Shown piece by piece: positions 34,101-45,361 of a DNA stretch of 64,000 nucleotides. Position 1 is the first letter of the stretch. Every line of letters begins with the position of its first letter. The stretch lies in NCBI GenBank assembly GCA_009809945.1, contig WTPW01000362.1, positions 117,161 to 181,160 of the forward strand, in the 5' to 3' direction. The translations under genes and the position numbers were made by a program. The DNA is from Gigaspora margarita. Lineage: Eukaryota; Glomeromycota; Glomeromycetes; Diversisporales; Gigasporaceae. The notes beneath the pieces were generated by a model. It ran no database searches. It was not told the DNA's origin and saw only the letters and a list, made by a program, of their open reading frames with translations.

Positions 34101-35469
34101 TCATATATTCCTGAAAATAAGCTAACTTTTATTAGATGATTTTAAGTAAAAAAACTAAGTAGCTTATTTTTGAGATATACAGGTTTTTGAAGTTTTATGC
34201 CTGGTAGCAAAAGTAGCTTATTATCGAGTATTATTTTTTAAAAAAAATTCTCATACATAAAAACTTGCATATTGAGATTCAAACAGGTTTTTTCATATAC
34301 ATATGTATTAAAGCTCTGGCATGTATCATAGTAGTACATACATACATACACTATATTTATAGAATAATATTATTACTACTATATATTATAATTTATTTTT
34401 ATTCTTTTAGTTTTTTATTTGTTTTTTTTATGTTTTTTTTATTTTTATTATTATTATTATTTTTTTTATTCTTTTTTTTACATTTTTTTCTTTTTTTTTA
34501 TTAATTTCTTTTTTATTTTATTTATTTTTTTTTATATTTTTTTTTTATTATTTATTTTTATATTCTTTTTTATTCTTTTTTATTATTATTTATTTTTTCT
34601 TATTCTTGTTTTTATTCTTTTTCTTATTTTTTTTTATTTTTTTTTATTTTTTATTATTTATTTTTTTAAGCAGTTCTTTTTTAATTCTTCTTGCCATTAT
34701 TTTTATTTAAATTTGTTTTTTATTTTTTTCAATTTTTTTAAATTTTTTTCTTTACTTTATTTTTTTAAATATTCTTATTTTTATTTAAATATGTATATTT
34801 TATTTTATTTAATTTATTTCTTTTTTATTTATTATTTTTTTTTAAATTATCAGTTTTATTTATTTTTTTTAATTTTTGCCTTTATTTATTTTTTTTAAAT
34901 TATCACTTTTAAACTATTAAATTAAGGTTTTTTATTTATATATTTATTTTTTTACTTTTTTTCACTTATTTTTATTTTGTTATTTTTATTTATTTATTAT
35001 TTATTATTCTTTCTGAATATTTTTATTGGTAGGTAAGGGTAGATAGATAGGACAAATGAACCTTTTGTGAGTAAAAAAGTGAGCAGATGGATCTTTTATA
35101 AGTAGAAAAATAGATGTTTTTAAGATGGAAGTAGATAAGTTTTGTGGATATGCAATAGTAGGAATAAAAAATAAATTTCTAGTTATTTCCAAGTATAGAA
35201 ATAACCAGCAATTTACTTTTATTCCTACTATTGCATATATGCATAGAGATGCTATCTGTAATAAATTAAACTAGTAGATATCTAAATCTTATTTCCAGTA
35301 GCATTTGATATAAAAGGAGTAGCTTATTTTTGGAACAAAATATTTTATTATTGTTTTGATTTGAAAAGCAGGGGTAGCTTATTTTCATGTGAAACATATT
35401 TTTAGATTTTTTGTTCAAAACAAAGTGGGTAGCTTATTTTCAGAGTAGCTTATTTTTGGGAATATTCAG
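34101..35469. mobile_element. TA-target element, AATAAGC-core TIR group, with T-rich core
   Basis: Ends TCATATATTCCTGAAAATAA and, inverted, CTGAATATTCCCAAAAATAA continue GCTA and are flanked by TA. Extra GGTAGCTTATTTTC copies sit near 35375 and 35430. The core (34385-35010) is an extreme T-rich strand. Copy 2 of the direct repeat lacks this insertion. Confidence 0.8.
34385..35010. repeat. T-rich low-complexity tract (~625 bp)
   Basis: The plus strand is mostly T with scattered A and very little G or C, built from TTTTTATT and TTTATTTA variants. It keeps two overlapping frames open that encode almost only Phe, Tyr, Ile and Leu; these are composition artefacts. Confidence 0.95.
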
Positions 35470-35545
35470 TAAGGCATCGATCCCAAGGAGAAAAGTGTCT
35501 AGTTTTATGCTCTTAAAAGGTAATTTTTGATCTGATAATATCTTA

Positions 35546-36660
35546 CCATATTTGCGCATAATAGCGGGCCGGGGCGTTATTTCGGATTTTGATTTTTTAA
35601 AAAATTGAGCTTTTTTGCTCAAAATAGCGCCCATGCGCATCCCGAAATAACGCGCACCCACCTTATATAACATAGTGCTCAAAGCGGGTTCATATCATTT
35701 CACCAACAATCACTTCAAATACAGAAAAGTTCACTTCGTAGACAGTTTATTTCATTGACAGCTCATTTCGCAAGTTTTTTTTTATAATTTTTTTAACCTT
35801 AACTCTAATTTTAAACCCAACTCTAACGACATTGGTTAGAATTACATGTCAGTGAAATGGGCTATCGGAAATATACTGTTTACTGTAACTATTAAGGTGG
35901 GAGTGCGTATGCGTTTAGCCAATTTAACTCTAATAGTTACTAGAAGATAAGTTTATGATTTACTCAAATAGAGGTCTCTTTAACACTATACTAGTTTACT
36001 TCCTTTATTTTTCTTAAGTAAAATTGGGGAAAACTTTCTAATATTGTATTCTATTGTAAGTCTTTATTGAAGTCGAATTCATTCGTTTATATACATTTGA
36101 ATTTAATAGATGACACGTTAACGGCACTTTAACATGTTGTTTAACACACTACGTGATAGTCCAGCACGTTGACGTGCTATTGAGAATGTTTATAATCTGA
36201 GCCCTTTAACACGTATACATGCTAACACATTAACGTGTTATGAAGATTTTACAAAAATGGATGATTATATGTCAATCATAAAGTTTACCAGACTTCGACT
36301 AACATTTAATGAATTATAAAAAAAAATAGAAATGAAAGTTATCTATACTAAATAAAGAGAAGATCTATTTACAAATTGGGGGTAAACTAATTGGGAAATT
36401 CGAATCTAATGTCACAATTTCGAATTGTCACACTATGAAATGAACTTATCTGTAATTTAATCGTCTGTAAAAATAAGCTTTTGGAGAAGTAAGTTCAATG
36501 TCTTTAAAGTGTTTGTCAGTGATTGAACCAATTCCAAATATTGGTACAGGATTTCAAAAAAAAAAGCCATTTTGACTCAAAATAAGCGCATGCGCATTTC
36601 AAAATAATGTGCAGGGGTCCAAAATAATGCGCAGGGAGGCGTTATTACGCGCAAATACGG
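35546..36660. mobile_element. TA-target element with CCGTATTTGCGC ends
   Basis: Ends CCATATTTGCGCATAATAGC and, inverted, CCGTATTTGCGCGTAATAAC are flanked by TA; the subterminal parts hold TTATTTCGG, GCGCATGCGC and AAAATAATGCGC. It is related in design to the AATAAGC-core group (CCGTA start, AATAA(C/G) core, C-rich inner edge). An inner inverted pair, TTTATTTCATTGACAG-like, lies at about 35740-35875, and an LTR-like repeat at 35884-36252. Absent from direct-repeat copy 2. Confidence 0.8.
35884..36252 (-). repeat. LTR-like repeat, copy 2
   Basis: Reverse-strand relative of 6397-6677: the TATATAAACGAATGAATTCG box, AATAAAG signal, TTAAGAAAAATAAAGGAAGT and TTCTAGTAACTATTAGAGTT blocks keep their order. 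It has extra ACGT palindromes (AGCACGTCAACGTGCT, CACGTTAACGTGT-type). Bounded by TGTAACTATT and TTTTACA. It is nested in the CCGTATTTGCGC element. Confidence 0.5.
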
Positions 36661-36708
36661 TATGAGTTTTTCTAAGTAAATAAACTTATCTTCATAGAGT
36701 ATCTATTA

Positions 36709-37477
36709 TGTGTTGTCTACTGAAACATTCCAGTAAAAATTACTAGAAATAGATGATCACTAGAACTAACTGAAACAAATAAATAAAATATTTGCTTCCA
36801 GTTACAGATTGTTAATGGACCCTTTCAGTAGAGATTTTTAGTACTAGAAAAGGTTCTAGTAACTTCCAGTGACTTCCAGTAGCTTCTAGTGGCATTCAAC
36901 TTTCTGTCACTCATATTTAATATTATAGATTAATATTTAAATTTATAAACTTTGATATTGATAAAATAATTATTTTATTTATATATATAATACAGTAGTA
37001 AACAGATTTTTTTACATTATGTTTCTTAAAAGTAGACTACAAGTATTACAAAAATTTTACTACTATTTTGCATTGCTTGATTAGATATGATCCAAATATT
37101 GTCACACAAATACAAAATTAAAAAAATCCCCAACTATATACAATACTAATTTATAAGTTCAAGCTAAAATGCTGTATAAAATCTTATTATATTTTACAAA
37201 AAAAAGTTATTAGTACAGAATGAGTTATTGTTAGCATTAGAATTATTGAGAAGGAACATAGTAAAAGTTGATATAATTAATAATTCATAATTAATTTGCT
37301 TGTGTTAGTAGACTGTTTCTATAAAAAATCATATGTATTTACTTATGCATTTTTATTGGTCAATATTACTTAGGTTCCAGTAAAAAAATTCTTCTAGTAA
37401 AAAACCTCACTAGAACTATTAGAAGACTAAAAAAATTAGTCATCTAGTAGGATTCCAGAGTTTTAGCAGCAATACTA
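36709..37477. mobile_element. hAT-like element, 8-bp duplication
   Basis: ATCTATTA flanks both sides (36701-36708 and 37478-37485) and appears once in direct-repeat copy 2. The ends TGTGTTGTCTACTGAAAC and, inverted, TAGTATTGCTGCTAAAAC match loosely. Subterminal CCAGTA, CTAGAA and TTCCAGT motifs are dense at both ends. The empty site makes the insertion certain; the family rests on duplication length. Confidence 0.8.
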
Positions 37478-37570
37478 ATCTATTAGACAAAAGTACCTGC
37501 ACAATATGTCATTAGTTATTTTGCCAAGTGAGTAAAGTTCTGTAATGAAACCCACAAGTACATAGCAAAC

Positions 37571-38413
37571 CAGTGATAGTAAATGACCTAAAATAACCCA
37601 AATGATCTAAAATAACCCAAATAACCCAAATGACAAATTACTAGTTATTGGGTTATTTTGAGGCTCAAATGATCTAGAAGGTCATTTAAGATATGTTAGT
37701 TAAGATTCTAATACTTTTTAGCCAATCAGAATTGGCTATCAAACAAAATTAAAACATAATCAATAATTGTAGCTATAAGTCAATTAATATTTATGTTTTA
37801 AGTAAAGTTGATCGAAATAATAAATTGTATATTTTGAACACCTTACTTAAGACATAAATATTAATTAATTTAGTAAAAATTTGGAATTTTAATCTATAGC
37901 TAAGATTATCAATAATGAAAGTAATAAAGTTTTGATAACTTTTTATATGAGCAATTCAACTAATAAAATTATTTTATATGCCAATGAACTAAATCAACTT
38001 AATACCAATAACATAATGCTCTTGTCATGATTTAATAGCTTGAAGTTATTTAAATATTGATTAAGCAATTGAATTATTTACTATTTCTAGATAGAACTAG
38101 GCATATAATCTATTAATACCTAGCCCAACCCAGCTTACTTCAAAACCTATATATATGCATTATTGTTATGTAGTTAAAGTTAATCAATCTATATAAAAAT
38201 ATTAGATATGGGATACAAACACTATATGCATAATGATCTAATGACTAAATGATCCTCAAATGATCTCGATCATTTCTAAATAATCATAGTCATTTGGTTA
38301 TAAGTCATTTCTAAATGATACAAAATTGAGATGTTTATTAATGACTAGTCATTTTAGAATCATTTGAGATCATTTGAAAAATTTGCAAATAACCAGATCA
38401 TTTATCATTACTA
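37571..38413. mobile_element. Non-autonomous hAT element
   Basis: Left end CAGTGATAGTAAATGACC and, inverted, a right end carrying TAGTAATGATAAATGATC. Flanks TAGCAAAC (37563-37570 and 38414-38421) are identical and single in direct-repeat copy 2. Subterminal AAATGATC/GATCATTT repeats match the family of 26115-26840. Confidence 0.9.
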
Positions 38414-38495
38414 TAGCAAACTCTAAATAGAGGACCTAGGTAAGAAAAAGTCTTACTTGAAGAAGAATATTAATATTAGCTATATTGGTGCTAAG

Positions 38496-38763
38496 CAGTG
38501 TTGTACATTTTTACTGTCCCAGCCTTTTTTTGGCATGTCCCAATGTCCCAATGTCCTAGTGTTCCAAGTGTTCCAACTATGTTCCAAGTCTTAATAATTA
38601 ATAAATTAATTTAAAAAAATATATGATTATATATTTTTCTAGGTGCTGAACACATTTCTAAAAAAATTAAATTAGATTTTTTAAGTAATTTCAATTTAAA
38701 AAATTGCCCAAAATGTTCCAAAATGTCCCGACTCATGTCCCAACTGTCCTATGTACAATACTG
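38496..38763. mobile_element. 268-bp hAT MITE
   Basis: Ends CAGTGTTGTACATTTTTAC and, inverted, CAGTATTGTACATAGGACAG are flanked by identical GTGCTAAG (38488-38495 and 38764-38771). The interior has ATGTCCCAA and GTTCCAA repeats and TTTTTCTAGGTGCTGAACAC. Same family as 24235-24514. Confidence 0.95.
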
Positions 38764-38859
38764 GTGCTAAGTGCAAGGTCAAGGAAGTCTTGTCAGCTAT
38801 GATTAGTTATTTAGAAGTTCTCTGGTGGCAATTATAGTTGGTTGATGATCAAAAAGAGA

Positions 38860-39241
38860 CCTTACTAGTGAAAGGTAAACAAATAAAAGAACAAAAAAAT
38901 ATGTTACCTGGAGTTAATATAGAAAATAGAGTGCATAGAGTGATTAATATTGGTAGTTAAAAGAATAGTAGGTATAGTAGTTGAAATCATAAAATCTTAA
39001 TAGTAATACAAGTGAAGTTATATCACTATACTCATTATAGACCATGATTGTACTATATGCATAAGAAACCAGAACACTTAGCTCATAATTGTTTGGCTCA
39101 GGAAATTGGTATTGAAAATAAAAGTTTGATAGAAGAATATATAAAGATTCTAAAAGTGAAAGATATGAGATATGTAAAGTTTGTCAATACAAAAAATAGT
39201 AATATTAGGGGATACAAAAAGCTAGTCATAGAAGAAATATA
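38860..39241 (+). pseudogene. Possible decayed zinc-knuckle (Gag/ORF1-like) fragment
   Basis: A stretch reading KGKQIKEQKNMLPGVNIENR (about 38873) precedes an open piece (39048-39242) whose start, YYMHKKPEHLAHNC, resembles a CCHC knuckle CxxCxxxxHxxxxC with both leading Cys replaced. An acidic/basic tail follows. It could be the end of a retroelement Gag or part of the adjacent Sel1 gene; evidence is thin. Confidence 0.35.
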
Positions 39242-39279
39242 AATATTATAAAAAATAACTTAAGAACAAAAAAAGGTAA

Positions 39280-40460
39280 ACATTTATATCAAAAAGATTG
39301 AATACAAAGAATCAATCATTATCAAATATTAGAAGATATAGATAATATTAATAGAATGTATGATAAAGCTATTGTCATCATCATAGAATTGGAGCTAAAT
39401 AAATAAACATAGGGCCTTTGCTAATTATCAAAAAATAAGTTTCTATTGAAAAAGCACTTAACATTGGTGATTGTTATTATTATAGAAATTGAAATGATAA
39501 TTAAGTAAAAAAGCATAAAGCATTTGGTTATTACCAAAAATTTGCTAAGTATGATAACCTGAAGGGACAATATAATACCAGGTTGTGCTATTAGTATAGA
39601 ATAAGAACTATCCAAGGTATCAAAGGAGAAAAGAAAATATTCAAATATAATCAGAAATCAGCAGATCTGAGTAATGCTAATGAAACTTATATGGTTGATT
39701 ATTGTACTAGAAAAGAAGTCAAAAAAGATCAGTATAAGGCAACTAATTATCAACAAAAATCTGCTAATAAAGGACAAAAGGAGTCCAAACATGAGGTAAA
39801 ACATACTGAAGAAGAAAATTTGAATGAATAGTATGGCCTTGGAATCAGTTATCAAAATGGGATTGGAGTTGAAAGAGTTAAAAATAAAAATTCTGGTTGC
39901 TATCAAAAATCTTCCAAAATAAATGGTATTGATAAATTATATTAAAAAAATATAGAAAGATTTACATACACATAAAAGTTGAATAGAGAAGTAACTCTGG
40001 ATATCAAATCTGCTAATGAGACTTCTAATAATGAAGATAAGATAAAAAGTAACTGTAAAATGAAGATAACTAGAGTTTGTAAAGCAAATGCAAATATGTG
40101 TAGGAATACTGATAATGTTAATATTGTTAGAGGTACAATATTGAAGACCTAAAATAATGGAATGACTAATATTGGATATTATTATCAATGCAAAACTAAG
40201 GTCTCAATAGAGATGCTAAAAAGGAGTTTTAGGTACAAATAATGCATATGTTACATACTAATTGATCAGATTTGTAAACAGGCAATCAAATTATAAACAG
40301 TTAATAATATGAATATTGAATTATATTACCAATTATAAATAGTCAGTATTACAAATACCAAAATAAGATACAATTAAGAAAAATTATAACAATTAGTAAT
40401 ATAAATACCAAAGTATAATGATTATAAAATAGCTAGTAGATTGATGTATAAGCATAAAAA
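39280..40460 (+). pseudogene. Sel1-like repeat (SLR) protein, decayed
   Basis: At least five degenerate Sel1-type helical repeats can be read on the plus strand: KAFGYYQKFAKYDNLKGQYN (39517), KIFKYNQKSADLSNANETYM (39634), KATNYQQKSANKGQKESKHE (39736), a YGLGISYQNGIGVERVKNKN piece (about 39832) and NSGCYQKSSKINGIDKLY (about 39889). Spacing of 34-39 codons is normal for SLRs. Stops and frame changes occur in most repeats, so it is a pseudogene. SLR proteins act as scaffolds or adaptors, often near kinases, and are greatly expanded in Glomeromycotina; the original partner cannot be told. It lies between the two direct-repeat copies. Confidence 0.75.
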
Positions 40461-40542
40461 TCAAGAATAATTGAAATTGAAAATCAAAAAAAGATATTTC
40501 TTCTAGTTAGGAACATTATATTATTATATTTTTATTTTTTTA

Positions 40543-41835
40543 GGAGCTACTATTTCCACTATGGTATTTTGCTATTTCTCTATAGTTACATAAAAAGTTC
40601 TATTTTTAGAATTCACTTTAACTTTAATTTTAACTCTAACTCTAACCCTAACCCTAAAAACTAATAACAGTTAAATAATCCTTTTTTGGCCTCTAACTAA
40701 AAGTTGTAAAGCTCATTTTTCTAATTTTAATAGTAGTTAAATTATCAAAATCGGCCTAGTGGATCCCAAGATACTTGGGATCAAAGAAGAGAACATAAGG
40801 ATTGGCAAATTTACTGTTACACAAAGTATAGAAAATGATATCAAATGACAAATTATGATTGTACAGAATTTTATTATCACAATTGACTTTGAATTCTTAA
40901 GTAAAGTTGTTCTTTGGCTCAAAACATGCTAGTTTTTTAAAATGTGTTTATTATTTTCTTAGTAAAATTTTTAACTACAATAATAAACTTCTCAAAACAT
41001 ATGTAAAGAAGTTAGAAAAAAAGCTATTAAATGAAAATTTGTGATTTGTACAGAGCTTTATTATTACAATTGACTTTGGGCTCTTAAATAAAATTGTTTT
41101 TTGGCTCAAAAAATGCTAGTTTTTTAAAATAAATTTTATTAGTTTCTTAGTAAATTTTTACTATAATAAAAAAACTTTTCAAAATGTATGTAAAAAAAAT
41201 GAATAGTTTGTGTAATAGTAAATTTTCTGATCCTTATATTCTCTTCTTTGATCCCAAGTATCTTGGGATCCACTAGACTGATTTTGATAATTTAACTACT
41301 ATTAGAATCAAAAAAAATGAGCTCTACAACTTTTAATTAGGAACCAAAGAAGATTTACTTATTAGTTTTAAAGTAAAATTATAGTAAATTTATAATATAT
41401 TATAGAAAAAATATGTTTGTTACTAGCGGTGACAGTTACCAGAGCATGATCGACCAATTAGATTGTATAATGTTATGATCAAATCAAAACAAAGCATCAA
41501 AAAAACTTACTATTGTTAGGAACAGAGTTAGAGGTATAGTTAGGGTTAGAGTAAAGCTTTAAATATAGTAAAACTTTGCTAAGAATTTTTTTTTTTGTAT
41601 AAAAAAAATTAGGTTCATAGACAAAATTTTAAGTTAGAAGTGATTTTTAAAAAATCAAAGTTTTTGCTTTTTTATATTATGCATATCCTTTGATCTAATT
41701 GGTCAATCACACTCTAGTGACTATCACCACCAGTAACAAATAGATTCATCCTATATTATATTAAATATTAAAAATAGAAATTCTTGTATAACCATGGTAG
41801 AAATAGCAAAATACCATGGTGGAAATAGGCACCCC
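40543..41835. mobile_element. Foldback/TIR element with 47-bp ends and internal duplication
   Basis: The left end GGAGCTACTATTTCCACTAT and inverted right end GGGGTGCCTATTTCCACCAT both continue GGTATTTTGCTATTTCT. Next come AACCCTAA-type stretches (40625-40658, 41535-41560 inverted), then arms about 40673-40786 and 41228-41350 with GGATCCCAAGATACTTGGGA. The core is a direct duplication (40834-41016 and 41035-41210). The arm block AGTTGTARAGCTCATT links it to the foldbacks at 8432 and 57434. Flanks are T-rich and the target size is uncertain. Confidence 0.7.
40620..40658. repeat. Short interstitial telomere-like stretch
   Basis: Plus-strand TAACTCTAACTCTAACCC then TAACCCTAA resembles (TAACCC)n telomere repeats. 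Inverted, weaker versions occur at 41535-41560, and similar short stretches at 50877-50915 and 51617-51645. They lie inside transposable elements, so they are not evidence of a chromosome end. Confidence 0.5.
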
Positions 41836-41949
41836 TTTATTTATTGTGTAATTCAATTAGTAATAAGTTGAAAAAATTACAAAATAGTAGTTTATATAGG
41901 ATAATTAGAAAATTTGCATGGATATAAACTTTAGAGATGAAGTTCTAGT

Positions 41950-43130
41950 GGGTCTAGCTTGTATTGTAGTTGATTTCATTACCCCAAAATTTGTGGTACC
42001 AATTAGGACCTAGAAATAGCATGATCAGTAATTTGGGGTCTTGTATAACTTTAATTAAAAGTCTAAATGTTGATTGTATAAATGATGTGTAAATAATTAT
42101 ATAATAAGGTAGTAACTATAAATAATATTATATACTCTTATATAGTAGCTCTTGACCCCTAGACTATATAAAAAAAATTAAAATCCATATATTTATATAT
42201 ATAAATTTACAAAAACTTGGATATATTATAACACAGTAACCTGATTTGAATAATTTTGGTACCATCGATTTGTCTTTATGAGAAAATAAAATGATACCAA
42301 AATCATTTAATTTGGATTACTGGATCAAGAATTATTTACAAAAAACTATTAATTATATGGGGTCTTTGCTAGAAAACCACAGTTAGAGACTATTTGGATT
42401 TTGGAAATAAAATTTGAAATTGCTAGCTATCTATTAATCCTATTAAATAAACTTTTTTTCATTTTATAAAGCTATTTAAGCTTTATAAAGCAAAAAAATG
42501 TTTATTCAAATTGAATTAATAAATAGCTAGCAATTTCAAATTTTATTTCCAAAATCTAAATAGTCTCTAACTGTGGTTTTCCTAGCAAAGACCCCATATA
42601 GTAATTTTATAAAAAAAGATATAACCAATAGTATTTTGTTAATAACTCTTTATTCAGTAATCCAACTCAAATGATTTTTATGCTATTTGAATCCTCTCTT
42701 TAAAATGATTTAATGGTACCAAAATTATTCAATTTGGACCTCTGGATCAAAATTTAGACAAATTTTTATAAAAAAATTACATTATATTTTTTGATCCCTC
42801 TATTTATTGAAAAATGTTATATTTTGTTTAACCCCTTCTCTCCTCTTGTATAATGTTATAATAGATGCCCCTAATCAATAACACAAATATAAATAGTAAA
42901 TAATAAATAAGATATCGATCCCAAAGAAAAAAGTGCCTAGCTTTCATGCTCTTAAAAAGGTAGGTTTTGATCTAATAATATCTTAGTAAGTTTTTTTAAG
43001 GAATAAACTTATTTGCATGAAGTATTTATTAGATAGAAGTACCTGAACGGTAATCATATTGCCAAGTGAGTAAAGCTCTTTAGTAAAACCACACAAGTAT
43101 ATAGCAAACTATAAATGGCTATTATCATAC
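41950..43130. repeat. Direct repeat copy 2
   Basis: Two blocks, 41950-42107 and 42875-43130, match copy 1 (33905-38430) in order and orientation. It has one insertion of its own (42108-42871), which copy 1 lacks. It therefore acts as the empty-site reference for four elements in copy 1. Similarity stops near TATAGCAAACTATAAATG. Confidence 0.75.
42108..42871. mobile_element. PIF/Harbinger-like element with central palindrome, TAA target
   Basis: TAA flanks (42105-42107 and 42872-42874) enclose GG-starting ends (GGTAGTAACTATAAATAATA and, inverted, GGGGCATCTATTATAACATT) that match loosely. The centre is a strong palindrome (42355-42600): ATATGGGGTCTTTGCTAG, AAACCACAGTTAGAGACTAT and AAATTGCTAGCTAT have exact or near-exact inverted partners. 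Copy 1 of the direct repeat is continuous here. Confidence 0.7.
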
Positions 43131-44157
43131 CAGAGATAACTGGAGAAATATTTACTTTTATGTATATATTTGCAAGTATTGTAGTTTGTGGTATAGTTGT
43201 CATTTTTTTCACCTTTACATCTTGTGTTGTTAGCTTTCTTTATTTTCTTTTTGCTATCCTTACTTATTATTTTTACTGACTTTTGTTTTCTTGTGCCAAG
43301 GGCTGTTGCCCTTGTTTTTGGTGCAGGTGTATCTCTTTTTCTCCTAAGTCTTGTGATGTTGTTTTTTCTAGAGCACTTAGAAGGTGTTTTCTGCAGAGTA
43401 ATGTTAATTTTTACTGATTAGATTTTAATAATCTCATTATTATTAGAACCAGAAGTCTAGGAGAACCAACTTTATTAAAATAATAAAAAATATTATCTTA
43501 GTACAAAAAACTTAATAGGCTTTTTTAAATCAATAAAAAATTATTATTTAGATATGTTCTATATGATAAAATATAATGTGATCTGTATATGTCCATAGTC
43601 TTTCTAGTAACCAATTAAGAGTTAAATACAGTTAGATCAGATGTTTTAATTATTTTTGAATTGTTGCTTATATGAGTTTTATATCAAAAAAAAACTAAAT
43701 TTTAGGCATTCAAATTTATAACTTAATAGATATTACAGATTAGATCTTTTAGTGACTAGACCATTAAGTTATAAACTTAAAATGTGAAGTTTGTTTTTCC
43801 TGGTAGCATTTATATATTTTGAATATTTTTTAATTTTAAAATCAATCTAACTATAATATTAAGTTATCAAACTAAAACATATCTTTTATACTTATAGTAA
43901 AAAGTAGCTTTTGGATTATTTTTACTAAATATAGTAGGTGAATAAATTTTATTTCTGTATTTATTAATTGATATATTTATAATTAGCTTATTGATATTGT
44001 CATTATATAACTCATTTGAATTATTGTACAAAATAATTTACATAATGCTTATATTGGTGATTTATGAATTGTAATATTGGTTAATAAAACATTAGCATTA
44101 GATATAGATATTAATAGCATATATAGCTCTGGAAGTTTTGCAAAGAAAACTATTCAC
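43131..44157. other. Non-coding stretch with a possible Lys-rich coding relic
   Basis: On the minus strand, 43421-43197 reads as a basic, Lys/Arg/Thr-rich segment (pieces such as RDTPAPKTRATALGTRKQK) without a start or domain; an ORF1 N-terminus of a LINE is possible. The plus-strand frame at 43197-43421 is its hydrophobic shadow. The rest is AT-rich with one small inverted repeat (TTTATAACTTAATAG, about 43715-43785). Confidence 0.3.
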
Positions 44158-44159
44158 TA

Positions 44160-45361
44160 CAGTGCCTGCTATAAATATCTGACCCCAGCAACTTCCCTGA
44201 ATTAATTTGTAATGCCTTAAAATTTTTGGTGCATAAAGAGTGCCACAGATATAGATTATCCATATTTTTTTGTGACTGATAAATCTCTATATCAGGATAT
44301 CACATTATCATAAAGTTCATGCATTTTTACATATAATAATTACCACTAAATTTTTAAATAAAATATCTTTGCATGAACATGATCAATTTTATGTTTGATA
44401 GCTCCTTTAAATACTACATATATATAGAATTACAAAAAGTCATCAAATATTAAAATTGATTATGTTGATGCTAAAATATTTTCATTTAAAATTTAGTTAA
44501 TTATTGATATTAGGAAGGTGATGAAATAGGATCCTGGACATCTCTCATATAGGTTATAACTGGATTTTGGCCAATTTTTGTCCAATATGCTAAAAATGAC
44601 AAAATATATTTTTTTAAATAACTTTTGATCTAGTGATCAGAATTGAATGAACTTTTTTTTGTTAGATGCGCCTCACTGAGGGCTTCATTTTTTAAAAAAA
44701 GATTATTCAAATTAGACTATTAAATGCCAAGATATTTGCCAAATCTTTTTTTGCTTCTCAAATTTCAGGGGTTTTTGCTAAAAAAAATAAAGTATAAGCT
44801 CTGTACTAGATGTCTGGGGTCCTGATGAGATTTTTTAAAAAACTTAAATGCATATATTTTGACAACCATGTAATTAATTTTAATATTTAAGGGCTCATTT
44901 GAATTTTACATGCATGTAGAATTCAAAAAAGCCTTTAAACATTAAAATTGATCCCATTATTATCAAAATATTTTTGTTTAAAATTTGTCAGAATTAAATA
45001 ATTATTTAATTTTTTCTTAAATTTTCAGCTATGATATTTTGAGACTAGCCTAACCCACATCAACATTTGATGCTTTTTTTGAATTCTACAAGACCATAGA
45101 AGTTAAAAGAGCCCTTAAACATCGAGATTGACTGCATAATTGTCAGAAAATTTATATTAATTTAAAAAAAAATGTGGGCTACAATATATATTCGTGATGA
45201 GTATGGCAATTTTTATTATAAATGCCCAATACAAATGTTTTATTATCTACAAAAAAGTATGTAATCAGCTTTTATGATATTCTTTTGCTAGAAAAAATTT
45301 CTAATTGCTTCAAATCCTCTATAGAAAATTACTTGGGGTCAGATATTTATAGCAGGTACTA
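44160..45361. mobile_element. TA-target element (CAGTGCCTGC ends)
   Basis: Ends CAGTGCCTGCTATAAATATC and, inverted, TAGTACCTGCTATAAATATC both continue TGACCCC and are flanked by TA. The interior repeats an AATTTTAATRTT...AATTCTAYA block about every 400 bp in both orientations. A second element (44527-44824) is nested inside. The plus-strand frame at 45222-45431 overlaps its right end and is not a gene. Confidence 0.7.
44527..44824. mobile_element. Relative of the 6-bp-duplication element
   Basis: The left end TAGGATCCTGGACATCT and inverted right end CAGGACCCCAGACATCT agree at about 13 of 17 positions. Flanks ATGAAA (44521-44526) and ATGAGA (44825-44830) agree at 5 of 6. The CAGGACCCC end matches the 192-bp element at 2243-2434. 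Confidence 0.55.

Larger units (their letters stand above)
33905..38430. repeat. Direct repeat copy 1, split by four transposons
   Basis: After removing inserts, 33905-34100, 35472-35543, 36663-36708, 37486-37570 and 38422-38430 form a ~400-bp sequence matching copy 2 at 41950-43130. Shared blocks include ATAGTTGATTTTATTAC, ACTTTAATTAAAAGTCTAAA, ATCGATCCCAA, TCTAATAATATCTTA-type sequence and TTGCCAAGTGAGTAAAG. Each insert is absent from copy 2, so copy 2 shows the empty sites. The pair flanks the Sel1 pseudogene and could be old LTRs, but no TG...CA ends or primer-binding site are clear. Confidence 0.75.

Noticed and set aside
34265-34898. Two overlapping open frames rich in Phe, Tyr, Ile and Leu
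   Set aside because: They lie wholly in the T-rich tract; composition alone keeps them open, and they look like membrane proteins only because TTT, TAT and ATT dominate.
40620-40658. Chromosome end
   Set aside because: Only a few telomere-like units, embedded in a transposon with normal sequence on both sides.
41950-43130. Firm call of LTRs around a retrotransposon with a Sel1 gene
   Set aside because: No TG...CA ends, primer-binding site, polypurine tract or pol sequence could be shown, so I report only a direct repeat pair.
43197-43421. 74-codon hydrophobic plus-strand frame
   Set aside because: Shadow of a Lys/Arg-rich minus-strand segment that is itself unproven.
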